Assembly: GCA_030549175.1 (NCBI GenBank) | Contig: JAUKUA010000001.1 | Span: 4,712,001 to 4,776,000, forward strand | Origin: Lasiosphaeris hirsuta | Taxonomy: Eukaryota; Ascomycota; Sordariomycetes; Sordariales; Lasiosphaeriaceae | DNA length: 64,000 nucleotides | Reading direction: 5' to 3' | Shown: piece after piece, positions 11,897 through 23,904 of the stretch | How positions within the stretch are numbered: the stretch's first letter is position 1 | Layout of the letters: each line of letters starts with the position of its first letter | Program-made: the position numbers and the translations under genes | The notes under the pieces: model-generated | Databases searched by the model: none | What the model was told of the DNA's origin: nothing | The model's input: the letters and a program-made list of their open reading frames with translations, nothing else

Positions 11897-14874
11897 ACTG
11901 TCAACTTGGGCTGCACTTACTGGAACGTCAATTACCGCCAGGGGACGAATACTTGAGCGGTTGAAATCTCTCCCGTCCCGTCAAGTTTAGGTTGGGGCAG
12001 TCGGCGTTGACCAACCCGCTCGCGCTTTCCGTGGCCAACCTAGGTACCTGTCATTCTTTTCAAGCAAAGCTTACAGTTGGCTTGAAATGAAGCAAATTGT
12101 GACCCGAGGACTGGACTCAGCTCCCACACCGAGTATCTGCTGCATCAACCGCGTCCCGCCTCCGAGACATCGGATCCATTGGTTTGCGCGCCTACCGCTT
12201 GTTTACGCTCGAGTACCGTCTTTCTCGACAGACCTGCACGTATGTATGGTACTTTCCGCCGTCTTATGTAGGGATGGCCGCGGAAAAGTGCTTCAGGGCT
12301 TGGCGGCCATCGTCGCTTGCAGATAGTCGGGATTGGTTCCATGGGTACAATTCCCGCCACAAACAAGCCAGGTTGTCTCACAGACCACTTCGTATCTTAA
12401 TCTAATTCCCTTCCCAGGCCTTCAGGCTCGTACGCCTGTGGTTTGGTACCTTATTCGGCGCGATCTTTGCCCTGTGCGGCAAGCCTGTGTCGTAATATGT
12501 GATGATGTACGCGCAGGCGACGCCCCGCCTTCCACATTGATTGAAGGGTTACTTGGCGGCGGCGGCAATGTATCTCTCTTACAGGCATGTTATCTACGTA
12601 CCAGATACCGACGTCGGTGGTCGGGTGTTGGCCTTTGGTAAATGGGTGAGTCTTTGCGTCCGGCAGCCCGTACCCACTGTCAGCGCTCCGGCAACGCCTC
12701 TGACAGCTGGCCAAAAGTCGCAGTGGGGGAATTTTCCCTTTTTCCCTCGGGCGCCTTGGCTACCTACTACTTGGCTGCTGCAAAAGCTGTGAAACCTAAA
12801 CGACCCAATCACCAGCGCTCTGAGAGGTTAAGCCTCTTGCCAATGCGATGCCAGCATGATACATCATATCCTCAGGACCTAGCTCACAGGTGGGGCTGCA
12901 TGCAATAATGTCGTGTTTTCACCTTCGCCGGCTTCCCAGTTCCCAAATTCGGAATTCGTGCCTTGCGTTTTGTCTTGGCTGCCGTCGATCAGCGAACCCA
13001 GCCAACAGGGCTCGAGGCAGCAAGCTCGTCGCGGATCGGCCGTGCGGCCACAATGCCGTCGTTGTCGCACGGTTGACGTGAAAAGGCACAAATAAAAAAA
13101 AGACACAAGTGAGAGGAAAACACGGCAGGAGCTCGCATTCCGAATGCCGCTGAAAAGGCCGTCGAAAACCCATGCTGCGCTCGATCTGCTGGCGAGGTGA
13201 GCGCTTTTGGCGAGCCCCAACACGCCCAGCACAGGCACCCTAGACCTGAACAGTCGCCCGAGAGGAAGGCCGGGCCGAGTACAAGTCCCAGCGCCGCCTC
13301 CCCAATCCCCTCCCCCTTCTTTCAGCGATCGGCACCCGAGCTTGATGGCGTGCACAAGTGCGCTTGGCCGTATCGAACAACGCGGGGAATCGGCGGCTGT
13401 CGCCCGTTTTCTGAAGCCGGTGGCTCGCTTCGCAGGCCCCGAAAGCGTCGACTGAGGCTCGCCATGCCTTCCTCACCGAGTCGAACGCGAGTCCAGGACT
13501 GGGTTTGTCTTGCGAGAGTCTAGACCGAGGGCCATGGGCGGCCGGCCCGTCGCCGGACTTGCCACGATCCAGATGTAAAGCGATGCCAATTTCGACACGA
13601 ACGGCAGCACGCCACCACCGACACGTCCGACCGGCAAGGTGTGAGCTTGCCTTCCAAACCCACCCCTCCCAGCGCCCTCTCAACATACTCCCAGCACAAA
13701 CAGACCTTGCCGAGCACGCCCAGCAGGGAATTGGATTGGTGGGCACCCTCCCATGGGCTTGCTACCACGCGACTGGTCAGTGGCCACCGGTCTCTCTCGG
13801 TGCTGTCTGGGCGCGTGCAAACCATGCACCTGGGATGCTGCCTTTCCTCCCTAGCCTCCTGGGTACCGCAGATAAGAGCCTGTCTCACCGCACTGCGACA
13901 GCAGCAGTACCAGCAGCACCCATGATGATTCCGCTCAGTCAACACTCGACAAGCACAAAGTACCGATACCTACCGGCCTGAGGATGAGAGATGAGATAAG
14001 TGCGGAGCTTCACCAGCCTTATGTGGCTCGCTCTGGTTGGCCCTGGGGCCGCCGTATATTCGTACTCGTAACGCGTCCGTTGTTGTGTGATGTTGAAGAT
14101 GCAATGTGCAGCCGCCAGCAGCAGCATCTGTGACTCGGAGTGCAACTATCGTGGCGCCGACCAACAGTACAGTCGCACTGCTTTGCTCCAGTGGTCGGGT
14201 TTTCGTTTCTCGGTGAGAAAGCGTCCATCGGGTGCAGAAGCCGCACTCGAGCTTCCCGGCGACCATTCGCCGTGTGTCAGTGAGTGACGGCCACTTGCAT
14301 CTTGGGGCGGACCGGGAGAGGGAGGGGTGGGTTCGACCGTGGACCTTCTCAGCGCAGCCAGCCGCTGAGTGGTGTAGGTACATAGCATCCCGCCTCGAGG
14401 GAGTACTGACCTTGGGGCGTGCGAAATTGCCGTGGGACAGCTGGCAGATGACCTTACCCTGGCGGGCCGCCCGAGGAGTCCTCCCAAGCTCTTCAAAGCC
14501 ACCCACAACAGCCCTATCAGGGCGTGTGAGCAGCGCGGCCGGTCCAGGTAGCAGCTACAAGCACCGATACAAGCACCTCCATCGTACATACATACACGGA
14601 CGCCATTGTCTAGACCGTTCGGCGGCGCCAACCCGAGAAGTCTCCTGATGGATGCATGATGCTGGCGTCAGCGCGTGATCTTCCATGTCGGCTTTCCTTG
14701 GCCTCCCTTACCACTATGCAATAGCAGAGACCTCTGTCAGTCTCTCGCTAGAGTGCGCCGCCAGCACCGCTGCTATATCGACTCCGGGTATCTGACGCGG
14801 GTAGATGCCATCCTGTTGATTGTTAGCGAATCGCAAAACTTCAGGGCAGGCGGCTTCCATCTAGGGACCTTTCT

Positions 14875-14895
14875 GGGGGGGGGGGGGGGGGGGGG
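14875..14895. repeat. Poly-G tract (21 nt)
   Basis: A run of 21 G, followed by A and four more G. Similar G runs occur at 16932, 45146 and 60779 in this window. Confidence 0.9.
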
Positions 14896-15195
14896 AGGGG
14901 ATGGGAGGGCTTCCAGCTGATTCCGCTGGCTTCGGTTTTGGCCAGCGGTTTCGAACTCTCCCCATCGAGTGACCCCGGGAGGGCCTGCCAGGTGGTGACC
15001 GCTAACCAATGTCCGCCATCCACTGAGCACCGCGCTGGGTGCTGGCTGGGCGCGTGGTTTTGGTATGAATGGGGGGGCAATTATGTAAGTCCTCACAACG
15101 ATGTGAAACCACAACAAATCCCACTGTCTGGTCTGCCGGTCAAACGATAAGACTTAATGTCATCCCGCGCTCAAGCGGTCCGTGGGAGAGAAAAG

Positions 15196-16801
15196 ATGAA
15201 CCAAGGGCAGGACAACCAGTTCGATCATCCATTACAGCAGGTATGTTTAGGCCTCCCCGCGTGTTTTCTTGCTTCCCCCACATCCCCGTTTCCCCCTTTC
15301 TTGTTCCCCGGCCTGCTGTTTGTTGCCTCGGGCCGGGCGTCCCTTGCGTCTACGGAGCCTAGCTTCGAATGCATGCCTCAGTGTGTCGATGCCGAAATCC
15401 ACCACGGATCGAGGCAGAGGACCACTCTATCCAGCGAGCGAGTTTGTAGGCGCACCATCCCGCTACCCTGTTCTCGGCTATATCCTCGGCGGTGAATTGA
15501 TCGGGGGGGGGCTTAAGTTGACAGCCTGCAAGTGCCACCAACACCTCAACTGTCGCGTCAGCCCTAGCCTGGCAAGCGAAGCCACCGGGACGGCGAAGAG
15601 AACATCGACAGGCCCTCTCTCTGGGGGATGGCATATAGAAATGACTGCCGAATACTAATGAGTTTAGGCATATGGTGAATTCCTGCCAGTCGGATACCCA
15701 TTTAGTTACGACGCTCGAACACTTGTCGGTTATCAAATCTCAACTCTGGATGGCTCGGCTCCGAGTGACGTCGTCCTCTCCAGCGGATCCTCGCGTCATC
15801 ACGTCACCGCCACTGAAGATGGGTCGTACGCAGCACAACGCTACCGTAATGAGTTGCTATCCGAGTCGCCTTGCCTTGTTCTTCCGGTGGCCGAATTGCA
15901 GAATCCCTGGGATCTGGCGGCCCCAGCTACGCCACTGACACCGGTGGAAGGGGACGGCCTGAACTACTTTCCGGTCCAAGGAAATGTGGGCTCCATGTAC
16001 TACCACGGTAGCGTCACGACATCCCCGACCACGGCCACGACTGGCACGGGTGCCGCACCTGTTTGGCCAAGCCATCTCATCTCGATGGACCCCACGTACC
16101 CAGAGATTCCATGCCGCTCGGCACCATACATCGAACCCGAACTCTCCCCCGCCATGAATGGCTTCACGTACCAAGACGGGGGGTACGATGAGAGCTTACC
16201 GGAGGCAGGATCGGGCGGGGAGGACGGTACACCGTATGCAGAGGACAACAGGACGCCGAAGGATCATGGCTATTCGGACGACCGAGCAGATCAGGATCAG
16301 GAGCAGGAGCAGGAGCAGGGGCCGAAGAAAACAAAAAAGTCGGTAAAAACGAGCCGGGCTTCCGGTGCTCGCAAGAAACCAAGCAGGAAAAAGTCGGGTG
16401 CCAGTCATAACTCGCCAGGCCAAACGCCGCCGCTGCTCCCGCCCCCGGGCCCATCGTTACGGACGGCGACTCGCAAACATAAACGCACCGAGCCTCCACA
16501 CAAGCCAGGAGAGTCGCCCGGGGAGCTGCGCGCTCGGGCGAGCCATAATCAAGTGGAAAAGGAATATCGCACCCGGTTACACCGTCAGTTTGAGCAGCTC
16601 CTCAACGTACTACCAGGCGAAGGAATGGGTGTCGATGACGAGGGCGAAATCCCCGCCGGAACAACTCGGCAGAGGCGGCTGAGCAAGGCGGAGGTGCTCG
16701 ACAAAGCCACCCGCCATATTCGGTTTCTCGAGGGCGACAAGGCAAGGTTGAGGCGGGAGAACAGAGAGCTGGAGGCAGCGCTGGAAAAGACGGCTCATTA
16801 G
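15196..16801 (+). CDS. bHLH transcription factor (two exons)
   Basis: Exon 1 (15196-15240) encodes only 15 residues; exon 2 runs 15668-16801. The 427-bp intron has a GTATGT donor, a TACTAAT branch site and a TTTAG acceptor, and both phases are 0. The product is 392 residues. The N-terminal two thirds is disordered and rich in Thr, Pro and acidic stretches (a Glu-Gln/Asp run near residues 224-233), then comes a Lys/Arg-rich segment. A basic helix-loop-helix domain lies at about 305-370: the basic region carries SHNQVEKEYR, with the His308/Glu312/Arg316 pattern of E-box binders. The loop is long and Gly/Asp-rich. Helix 2 (SKAEVLDKATRHIRFLE) runs into a short leucine-zipper-like segment. It is likely a nuclear E-box-binding regulator. 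The intron is long for this genome, so an extra small exon inside it cannot be excluded. Confidence 0.85.
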
Positions 16802-19080
16802 AGGCAATGGCGGATGGCGGATGGCAACTTGAAGTGGCGGTGTGTCGGGTTCCGGGCCCCAGGTCCCCGATTCCTGGGAATCGCGTTGGGCCTGGCGAGA
16901 GAAGAGAGCTCGTTACAATCAAGACAGGGGAGGGGGGGGGGGGGGGCAGGAAAAGGACAATTGGGGAATTTGGACACCTCACCTCATTTACAGTAGTAAT
17001 TAGTTCTAGTATTCAATGAAGCATGCTGACTCGAACAGCCCTAAAAGCAGACACGGTTGTGTGTGGCCGCCTTATATCCCACCCATCATGGCACATGGCG
17101 GACCCTTGCCGGGTCAGAGCTCAGGTTTTATATCAAGCCCAGTCCGGCAGTCCCTGGATGGCTCCTTGCTGTGAGCCCTGCTGTGCGGTCCGATGTCCAT
17201 TGTCTTGGCAGAACGCCCGCTTCCAAGCCGATTTGCTGGCGGTGTAAAGATGACCGTGTGGCACAAGCAATGCCGTCTAGGGTCTCTGGGAGTCGTATGA
17301 TGCAGCCAGCCATGTGCCATGTCCAGGGACGAGCTCCGCACGAATCAGCAACGGCCAACAGCGTTTCCCGGCCATCCGGGTCTGACGGCTATAGGGCCAA
17401 GCTAGAGGCGACTGCCCCTTGGACTAAGCCAGACCTGCATCGCTAGCACCTCCTTATATATTTATTGCCTTAGAGGCACCTATGCTCACCGGTTGCGTGG
17501 ACAACATCGACCAACAGTCCAACGGTCCGTTCCAGCGCTGCCCTGTCTAGAATCAGCCACAACGAGACCAAAGACACACGTCATCGTGCATGCAGTGTAG
17601 CCTGTGATAGGCCTGCCGACTTGTTCACTCCAAGGTTTGAATCTCTTGATGCGTCGCATGTTCAGCAAATGCCAAAGCCACAACATCAAACCGAGCAAAA
17701 AAGCCAAAGGAATCCGGTTTCCAGAACGTTCAGCTTCACTGGCAGGACTTGAAGTTCTGAAATGGCTCCAAGCACCAGCGAAGGGGGGAGTGCCTTGGGT
17801 GGTATTCGCACCTGCCTCTAGCAAGAATGCGTTGGTTGCACAAAGCATCCTTTCTGGCCCGTGACCCCCTCGCTTCCCGTCGATGCAAAGGTCTATTCTT
17901 ATTGTTGTGGCCGCCACAACCACGCCATTGGGATTTAGAGCCGATGGCAACCTGAAAAGCCACTAGCGTGGCCGGACTGATCAATAAGCTGCGGTGCGTG
18001 TAGAGTGCCTTGTCTCAGATGTACCTTATGTACCTAGTATGTGCACATACCAAGTCGTAACCTCGGCTTTCATTGCCATCAGCATGTACGGTGCTGTTTG
18101 GCCTATGTCGAGGGAAGGTAGGGCTAGTATGGGCACACATGTAGCAGGTGCAGAGTGGCAGTCCCCAGGCGTAAATCACTGCAGCTTTATCATTGGCACT
18201 GCAGTCTTCTCCTGCAAAATAGGTACCGATGTGGGTATCTCGCCATGGAAGGTATAACCCGGCAGAATAAGTGCTGGAGAAAGTCGGGCAATGCATTTTA
18301 GTAGTTTGGTTTAAGGGAAATGCCGGTTCTGCTGCCTCGAAACTGTCAAGGTACCTCAACCAAAGTAAGTGCCCGGCACGGCAGGCGCTAGGTGCTGGCT
18401 AATGGAGGCGGCATATCCATCTTGCTGGCAATGGGGAGATGTGTCGGCAGTATGACCTTTCCATCCAATAACACGGACTGTGGCACAGTGTGATGATGCC
18501 TTGTGTTTCTCACCTTGGGCTTGATCCTCTTCTTTGCTCTTTCCTAGCATATAGGCGCTAAGTTTAGTCAGCTACCCAAGAAAATAAAAGGACAATGAAG
18601 GCAAGGGAATAAATACATGGAGGAGGTGCCTTGGTAACAGCACCCGGCTAGAGCAGCTTGTCTGTGCCAGTTTATGCCGTTTTCCTTTATCTTTTCGGGG
18701 GAGATAGTGGGATGCTACTGATGCGGCATCGCGTTGTCCCGTGCATGGTACACCGAAGCCAAGAATGGGCTAAACAGTGGTCTCTGGTTCGGGCCAAGCG
18801 CTGACGGCAAAGGCCCATTTTCTGCTTATTTATAAGGCACATTAACTAGGTAAGGCAAGCAGCATGGCGTTGATAGGCTTGCTTGGCAGAGCAGCTCGAT
18901 CCATCCAACCTGATAAGCCTGCCTTCGCCGACCTGAAGCCGCTTCCATTCCACGACTCCACAACTCGACTTGGCAGTTGACGGGGTACCCTTCCCGACTC
19001 TTTCTTCTGCTTGGATTCTTGGCGCATGTGGCGTCGGCGGTGTCCGTGTTGGAGACGATAGCCAAGCATGGTTTCACGAC
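16802..19080. other. Intergenic region
   Basis: Between the bHLH gene and the P450 relic. It has a G run at 16932-16946 and no supported gene. Frames open at 17.0-17.9 kb show no conserved motif. Confidence 0.5.
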
Positions 19081-20942
19081 ATGATGAAGGGTGTTGGATG
19101 TTGTGGATCTTCAACCCTTACAATACTACTGCTGCTAGCAGTATACCTCGCTTACCTTACTTAGTACACAGTCCCGACTCGTGCCCACACTAGATTCCAT
19201 TTTTTTTTTTTTTCGCCAACACCCTCTCTTTCGCCTTTGGCACGGCCAAGTACATAGTCTATTGTCGCGTAAGTACTCAGCAACATCACCCGTCGCACAG
19301 CGCTAAAATATTTTGGTAGCAGGGCAAAACGCCAAGGCGATACCAGTGCGCCTCAGCGTCGCCGGAGAGAAGATATACTTGGTCCCTCAGGGAAACCCCA
19401 TCCTCCAGCTCTTCAGGGACCCCCGAAGCCTGGCCAACAAGGCGATCGCGGAACCAATCCTTCGGGGCGCATTTTGGGCACCAGATATCGATGTTACTCT
19501 CTAGAAAAGGGGTGGTTCCGTTCCCAATCCGCAGCCAGTCCCCGGGGTTAACCGATTCCGATACTTGCAGCACAAGGACCTCGCCTCGCGCCTTACTGGC
19601 GCACCACTGAATACCATGACAGACCAGTTTATTTCTCGTTTCTGAAAACGTATCGCAGCCAAGGACTGCGCCTTTGACCAGGTCCCAGACCTGTACCGGC
19701 CGGTTCATGCGCGATGATAATGTTCTGCGCCAGCGTGGAAGCTCTTTGTGGCGGCTACTTCTTTCGACTCAACCCAAGCTTTTGCCAAGACTTTTGGACA
19801 TTCGATTCCCACCTACCACGGATCTTCAAGAAGATGCCGCAGTGGCTGTTGCCGTGGGGTTATGAATCGAGAGCCATGGCCATTGAGGCGGGTGAGGAAG
19901 TGGCACGACTTGGGGAGGGAGCGCTTGGATTGGACCGACGAGCAGATGCTACAGGGCCGGTTGGGACCCGGTTGGGGGCACAAGGGCAATGCGTGCGAGT
20001 ATGAAGCTGTACCTCGATTGCGGTTTTACTGCGGCAGGGGCGGCATCCTTTGACCTCGTAATGATTTGGACGTACGTGGTTCCCACCCCTATTCCTCTCA
20101 CCCTTCAGCACCCCGTCTAGCGCCATCTAATAGCCATCTAATCATCTAGCCATAACCCAATGCAGTGTAAATGCCAACGTAATCCCGGCCACGCTTTGGG
20201 GCCATTTTTCGATGTCCTGCGATGTGAGGGCCTCGTCGCCCGACTACGCGCCGAGTTTGCGTCCTGCTTCCAAACATCATGCTCATCATACCCCATCATG
20301 TCGTGACATATTCTAGACTTGACCCGACCCTGCTCCCTACCCCTGCTGAACTCGGTGTATATGGAAACCCTGCGACTCCGCGTCGCGCCGCCGATCGACC
20401 GCACTGCCGTAACCAATGACTTCCGTCTTGGAGAGGTTGGCGGCCCGACAGAGACGTCTCAATTGTCTCGACCTCGTGGCTTGGTGGGCACGACGCTACC
20501 TTCTGGAACACAGGCGGCACTACCCCGCCTCACGGCGATCCCGAGCACCCAGTCGATGAGTTTGGGGCCGAAAGATTTCTCGAGTATTACCCCGACGACC
20601 CTCTCAGCGGGCCGATCCGGAAGACATGCCCAAAAGATAGAGGCTTTTTGGCGGAGGACCGCAGACGGGCCCCAGGCGACGACAAACAGGCCAAACTCGT
20701 GACGGATGATATGCAAGGCCCACTGGTTTCCGTTCGGCGGGGGAAATAATATGTGCCCGGGCCGCTTCTTCGCCAAAAAGGAGATGGTGGTGTGTATCGC
20801 CGTCCTGCTACGGACTTTCGACATTGAGTTTGCCGACCCTGCTGCGGCGGGCATGGTGAAGCCCAATATGAGTTATTTTCCTTTTGGAACCATACCTCCT
20901 GATCGCCCGATCCCGGGTCAAGGTGAGGAGAAGGCGTGTTGA
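19081..20942 (+). pseudogene. Decayed cytochrome P450 gene
   Basis: P450 segments follow one another in order but in changing frames. They are: a hydrophobic membrane-anchor-like start (19081-19160); PVRLSVAGEKIYLVPQG at about 19.34 kb; a stretch with YLQHKDLASRLTG (about 19.57 kb) interrupted by stops; FRLNPSFCQDFW and HLPRIFKKMPQW (about 19.77 kb); an ETLRLR helix-K motif (about 20.35 kb); HDATFWNTGG and EHPVDEF (about 20.5 kb); and the haem-binding FGGGNNMCPGRFFAKKE (about 20.74 kb). At least two frameshifts (near 20.43 and 20.71 kb) and several TGA/TAA/TAG codons break the frame. The order resembles the microsomal fungal P450s often annotated as sterol 7-alpha-hydroxylase-like. P450s are haem monooxygenases; this copy cannot make a full protein. 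The haem cysteine and the ExxR motif survive, so decay may be fairly recent. Confidence 0.88.
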
Positions 20943-21458
20943 CTGATGGGACATATCATATGCGGGGCTGTTGTACAAGGAAAAAGCAAAATGTTGACAG
21001 CTTTGGACTCAATTCAGCGTTGTAATATTGCCATTATTATCATGCTCGTGCACGAATAACGATAGTAAACAGGATGTGCAGATATGCATAACGACAGGTA
21101 CGACTTCTAATGAATGATGCCTCAAACATTTATAAAATGATATTTGTATGACACCACAGACACGCCATCTTATGACTCTCCCACACTGTTTTGCTGCGCC
21201 AACATGATGGTAAACCGAGCCGGACCAGGCATCGTGTACTCCATCATCCAAACACCGTTGTCTTCCCCGAGGACGAAAAGAGCAATAAAAGCACACTCGA
21301 CGCCGCCAATCCGTCCAACACCTTTTGAGCACCACCTCCCCCGTTCTGACCAGAAAACGCCCCGCCCATCTCTCCCGTAGTTCACCCTTCCGGCACCCCA
21401 TTAGAGCAGCAAGCCTTTCGCCTGGTTAGGGGGCTGCTGCCTGCGGCCGACGACAAGA
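20943..21458. other. Intergenic region
   Basis: About 0.5 kb between the P450 relic and the end of the minus-strand hypothetical gene. No gene or RNA recognised. Confidence 0.5.
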
Positions 21459-22205
21459 TCAAAAACAGCCACACCCGGAGCCATCCGGACTCCGGTGCGC
21501 AAAGACCTTGTGCACGACGAAGCCCAGGTCCCAGGCGCTCTCCGCCGCGTCCCGCATGAGCACGACGCTCGCCCAGCAGCACATGCGGCCCTGGGCGGAC
21601 AGGTGTGAGGCCTCGTCCTCGCCGAACTCGGAGAAATCGGCCAGCAGGCAGCGCGAGTAGACCCACTCGCTGGCGTCGTCGAAGTGGGCGGCGGCGGGTA
21701 GGCTGCCGGGCGGGAGCGGGATGCCGGACAGGAAGGCCTGGACGGTGCGGCGCGGCAGGGCGACTTGTTCCACCTTGGCCGGGTGGGCCGGGTCGTGCAC
21801 CGAGGCCACCTTGAGGCGGCAGTGCGGGATGTGGACGAGGGGTGTTGGCGCTGCGGGGGCCGAGCGAGGGTGGTGTGGGATGTGGACGAGGGGTGCTGGC
21901 GCTGCGGGAGCCGAGCGAGGGCGGTGCGAGGGGGGCCAGATGGCGGCGAGGTGGTCATTGGGGGATTCTGCGAAGGGCTGCCAGAGGGCGAGGGCCATTG
22001 ACGTGGTGTGTTGTCTGGGCCGCCGCGGTTTGCTCGTGGCTGTGGCCGCTTCGAGCTCTTGGATGTGGGCGACAATGAAGCCGGTGGAGGGTGGTTGGCT
22101 CTCGGGCGTGGCCATGTCTATTGTCGCGGCCCTCGCAGTTCCCTGACAGGATGGCGAGCTGCTGTGGTGGGGAACCTCGATGGGTTGCGACAGCCTGGTA
22201 GCCAT
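21459..22205 (-). CDS. Hypothetical protein with an internal 17-residue duplication
   Basis: Single open frame of 248 residues. I recognise no family. The N-terminal half is low in complexity (Pro, Ala, Thr). It includes two tandem copies of a 17-residue unit built around RSAPAAP and PLVHIPH, which come from two 51-bp DNA repeats at about 21826-21927. The C-terminal part from about residue 140 looks globular: an LPPGSLP segment, an acidic patch (DFSEFGEDEASH), and a final hydrophobic stretch with CWASVVLM and DLGFVVHKVF. There is no signal peptide or membrane segment. The coding bias on this strand is consistent with a gene, but frames on the plus strand are also open here, so it may be a lineage-specific gene or a chance open frame. 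Internal starts exist, for example Met31. Confidence 0.45.
   Translation of the reverse strand: MATRLSQPIEVPHHSSSPSCQGTARAATIDMATPESQPPSTGFIVAHIQELEAATATSKPRRPRQHTTSMALALWQPFAESPNDHLAAIWPPSHRPRSAPAAPAPLVHIPHHPRSAPAAPTPLVHIPHCRLKVASVHDPAHPAKVEQVALPRRTVQAFLSGIPLPPGSLPAAAHFDDASEWVYSRCLLADFSEFGEDEASHLSAQGRMCCWASVVLMRDAAESAWDLGFVVHKVFAHRSPDGSGCGCF
21826..21927. repeat. Two tandem 51-bp repeats inside the hypothetical gene
   Basis: The segment beginning gggatgtggacgagg recurs 51 bp later with only a few substitutions. Because 51 is a multiple of three, the duplication keeps the reading frame and adds 17 residues to the encoded protein. Confidence 0.85.
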
Positions 22206-22618
22206 CGTGAACTGTTGTGAGGAATGGGTCCACGGGTCGATAAATGGCGAGCGGCGACGGAAAAGTGCAGAATGGGGGACCCGGGAAGAGGGGGAAGACG
22301 CTGCGGGCAGCTTGGCAAGCAGCGACTCCCTATATACCCATCTTACCTATGGGAGGCAGCGAAACATGACCGTAGGACAGACAGATATATACACTGGGCG
22401 AGGTGCGAGGAGCTGCGAGGGAGTAGCCAACCAGATTCCAAATCAATCTCGGTCCAACTCGACCGCCTGCCAGTCTCAGCCGGTCTCCAGTCAGCTTCTC
22501 TTTGCTTCCCTCTCGGCCAGCTCCTCGGCGGTGCCTGCCGGGAGTTGTCCAAGCGGATTGTGATCCTAGCGCCCATAGTACTGAGTACTTCATGTACTGC
22601 TTCCCTCCCTCACACTGC

Positions 22619-22690
22619 TGTGCCCCCAGCACCCCCAGCACCCCCCAGCACCCCAGCACCTCCCAGCACCCCAGCACCCCAGCCGCGGGC
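22619..22690. repeat. CAGCACCC minisatellite
   Basis: Roughly eight imperfect copies of a cagcaccc unit in a row, followed by a shorter gcaccgtggtaccgtggcacc palindromic stretch. It makes open frames rich in Pro-Ala-Ser that should not be read as a gene. Confidence 0.85.
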
Positions 22691-23837
22691 ACTTGTGGCA
22701 CCGAAGCACCGTAGCACCGTGGTACCGTGGCACCACGGCACTGTGGCAGCAAGTGACGGAAGCCGTCCGTCCACCTTCTTTTTATTCCCGATTTGATGCA
22801 GGCGCTTTCAGACGTGCAGGCGTTGGGATTCTCGGTGAATCTGCCAATCATTTGGCCGGCGGAGATAAGCTCGCAAGCCCAAAAAAAAAAACCAAAAGAC
22901 CCATTGAAAAGGCACCAGGCAGAAAACAGCCAAGGGGCTCGGCGACTAAAGCCCCCGCGACGCTCGTCCGTATGTACTGCGCATGCTCCCGTGCAGGGTA
23001 CGAATTTTGCATGAGACTATCTAGCCCGCTTGCCCACGTCGGCAGCGCATCAGATGATTAGGTAGGTACCCTAGGTTGGGGGGTCAGAAACGGCAGAAGG
23101 CCAGACCTCGAGGGGCAACCGCACAACACTAACCCGCACGGGATGGATGATAACCCTCACAACTCTCTGACTCTTGTCGACGCTCGATGCTCGATGGTCT
23201 TGACTCGAGAAACGCGGGGGTCGGAATGCCCAATGTGGCCAAGAACCCTATAAGTGGAAGCAGCCGGCTTGGCTCCAGCATCCCAGCGCGTCGACGCGGA
23301 TGCTACCAAGCAAGAAATTGGCCATGGAAACTGAGTGCCCAAAAATACGAACCAAGACACAGACGGAACCCGGGTCTGGCTCCCGTCTGGTCTTGTTGGT
23401 TTGGGGGTGCGCACAATTGAACGCCTAACACTATAGGCTAGGCACGGATAGTCCCGGATCCCAAATCCCTGGTCGGCACGACTGCTAGCTGGCCCTGTGT
23501 CGGCTTTTGGGCCGTGACTGCTGAGGCCGGCTCAGCAATACCGAGGGATATGATTGGCCATGTTGCGGCTGTCGGTTGGCGGTTGACGCTGCCATCTGCC
23601 CACGGTCCCTCCGAATGTCTTCGGTCCCGTCTGTGTGGTGTCTGAATGGCACACCTGCCAATGATACAATCTCTGTTCCACGGAAAAACGACACACCTCT
23701 GTCGCGCCACCGAGGGATTCAGGACACGGTACCCGGGCCGGAGGGCTTCTCGTGCCTGCTTTCTGATCGATCTGGCCCTCGATTGACACGGTGCTGCCAA
23801 GCCAGCCAAGAGAGCCAAGAATGCCAAGACAGTCGAA

Positions 23838-23840
<3 letters not shown>

Positions 23841-23902
<62 letters not shown>
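23841..23902. repeat. Compound (TG)n(AG)n microsatellite
   Basis: About 16 TG dinucleotides pass directly into about 14 AG/GA dinucleotides. It is intergenic. Confidence 0.95.

Positions 23903-23904
<2 letters not shown>

Larger units (their letters stand above)
8858..15195. other. Gene desert of about 6.3 kb
   Basis: No gene is supported in this long stretch. Open frames around 8.6-9.4, 12.1-12.9 and 13.2-14.6 kb overlap one another on both strands with no conserved motif. The region holds A- and T-rich tracts (11.4 and 11.85 kb), a poly-G tract at 14.88 kb, several CCTAGGTACC-like words, and a short minus-strand stretch near 10.6-10.77 kb that resembles an Hsp70-like N-terminus. Confidence 0.5.

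Noticed and set aside
19286..19708. Minus-strand 140-codon open frame
   Set aside because: The plus strand of the same stretch encodes ordered P450 blocks, so this is the antisense shadow of the relic.
22224..22796. Plus-strand 190-codon frame rich in Pro-Ala
   Set aside because: The composition is produced by the CAGCACCC minisatellite.
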